From Mesorhizobium sp. B2-7-2 (lineage in GTDB: Bacteria; Pseudomonadota; Alphaproteobacteria; Rhizobiales; Rhizobiaceae): a stretch of DNA of 64,000 nucleotides. Position 1 is the first letter of the stretch; the number at the start of each line of letters is the position of its first letter. This document shows positions 63,697-64,000 of this stretch, one piece after another. Location: assembly GCF_006440775.1 (NCBI RefSeq), contig NZ_VFTZ01000002.1:310001-374000 (forward strand), in the 5' to 3' direction. A program made the position numbers and the translations under genes. The notes beneath the pieces were generated by a model. That model saw only the letters and a list, made by a program, of their open reading frames with translations. It made no database searches and had not been told where the DNA came from.

Positions 63697-64000
63697 GCCA
63701 TAAGCCTCGCCGCAACCGCGGCGAAGGCGGCGATCAGCCGGCTCACTTGCGCCGAAGTCGTTGCCGGCGAGATCAGCATCATGTTGTGGAACGGCGCGAT
63801 CAGCACGCCGCGATTGACCAGCGCGACGTGGATGGCGGCTTCCAGCTCCGGCGCATGCGCCTTCTCGGCCTCGCCGCCGTTTTGCAGCGGTCCAGGCGCG
63901 CAGATGAACTCGACGCGCGCGCCGACCCGCGCGACATGCCAGGGTAGCCTGTGGCGCTCAATAACGGCGGAGAGCCCCGCATCGAGGCGGCGCGCCAGCC
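63693..64000 (-). CDS. Class III aminotransferase, C-terminal end, cut by window edge
   Basis: About 102 codons of the C-terminus. The frame reads LARRLDAGLSAV, then GARVEFICAPGPLQNGGEAE, and VNRGVLIAPFHNMMLISPATT, typical of PLP-dependent class III enzymes such as glutamate-1-semialdehyde-aminomutase-like aminotransferases. The pyridoxal-lysine lies outside. The stop overlaps the start of the glutamine synthetase gene, so the two probably act on the same amine or amino acid. Confidence 0.8.
   Translation of the reverse strand, partial: LARRLDAGLSAVIERHRLPWHVARVGARVEFICAPGPLQNGGEAEKAHAPELEAAIHVALVNRGVLIAPFHNMMLISPATTSAQVSRLIAAFAAVAARLMA

Overview
The base composition, codon use, gene content and neighbourhoods suggest a Rhizobiales alphaproteobacterium, most likely Mesorhizobium or a close relative. 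The main pointers are two tandem DUF680 small secreted proteins, an agl alpha-glucoside operon in the rhizobial order, a long purine-degradation locus, Tat-type substrate-binding proteins and short dispersed palindromic repeats of the rhizobial type. The genus is an inference from gene content. No rRNA, tRNA, CRISPR array, phage or intact transposase gene was seen.

Layout. 1-12.5 kb is a mixed housekeeping and stress block: the start of a xylulokinase, a TPR protein, an autotransporter broken by two frameshifts, a 209-bp repeat with terminal inverted repeats, a LysE exporter, an L,D-transpeptidase, a PPi-type phosphofructokinase with a metallo-hydrolase, a Do-like protease, a YedY-type molybdoenzyme with a flavin reductase, and an AbrB-type antitoxin next to what may be a toxin stump. 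12.5-16.9 kb is a tightly overlapping minus-strand operon: PqqD-like protein, HPr-kinase-like protein, two GT2 glycosyltransferases and a nucleotidyltransferase. This looks like a peptide or glycan modification pathway of unknown product. 17.5-18.1 kb holds the DUF680 pair and a strong terminator. 18.1-26 kb is aglEFGAK with divergent aglR, and two matching palindromic operators lie between them.

26-31.5 kb is a rearranged accessory stretch: a VOC protein, a DAO oxidoreductase, a GNAT protein and a low-GC pair of unknown genes. It is interspersed with degraded copies of the 3' ends of aglR and of the subtilase gene. Their order is that expected from an old tandem duplication. 31.3-34.1 kb encodes an ECF sigma factor, a membrane anti-sigma factor and a secreted subtilase in one overlapping operon. 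The periplasmic part of the anti-sigma factor resembles a subtilase propeptide, which makes this the most interesting candidate for an undescribed signalling system in the window.

34.3-44.4 kb is a peptide-type ABC importer with two near-identical binding proteins, a CocE-like hydrolase and a nucleotide pyrophosphatase/phosphodiesterase-like protein. A BrnT/BrnA toxin-antitoxin pair follows; brnT appears to lack a standard start codon.

45.1-61.2 kb is largely a purine catabolism locus. Guanine deaminase (guaD) makes xanthine, XdhABC makes urate, PuuD and UraH act on urate, and a PuuE-UraD fusion, ureidoglycine aminohydrolase and ureidoglycolate lyase follow. A type-2 glycerate kinase could feed the resulting glyoxylate carbon into glycolysis via glycerate. 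Allantoate amidohydrolase is not in the window. Dps, PhzF and LysR genes lie in between. The window closes with a UdgX protein that appears to have lost an N-terminal partner domain, a glutamine-synthetase-family enzyme and the end of a class III aminotransferase.
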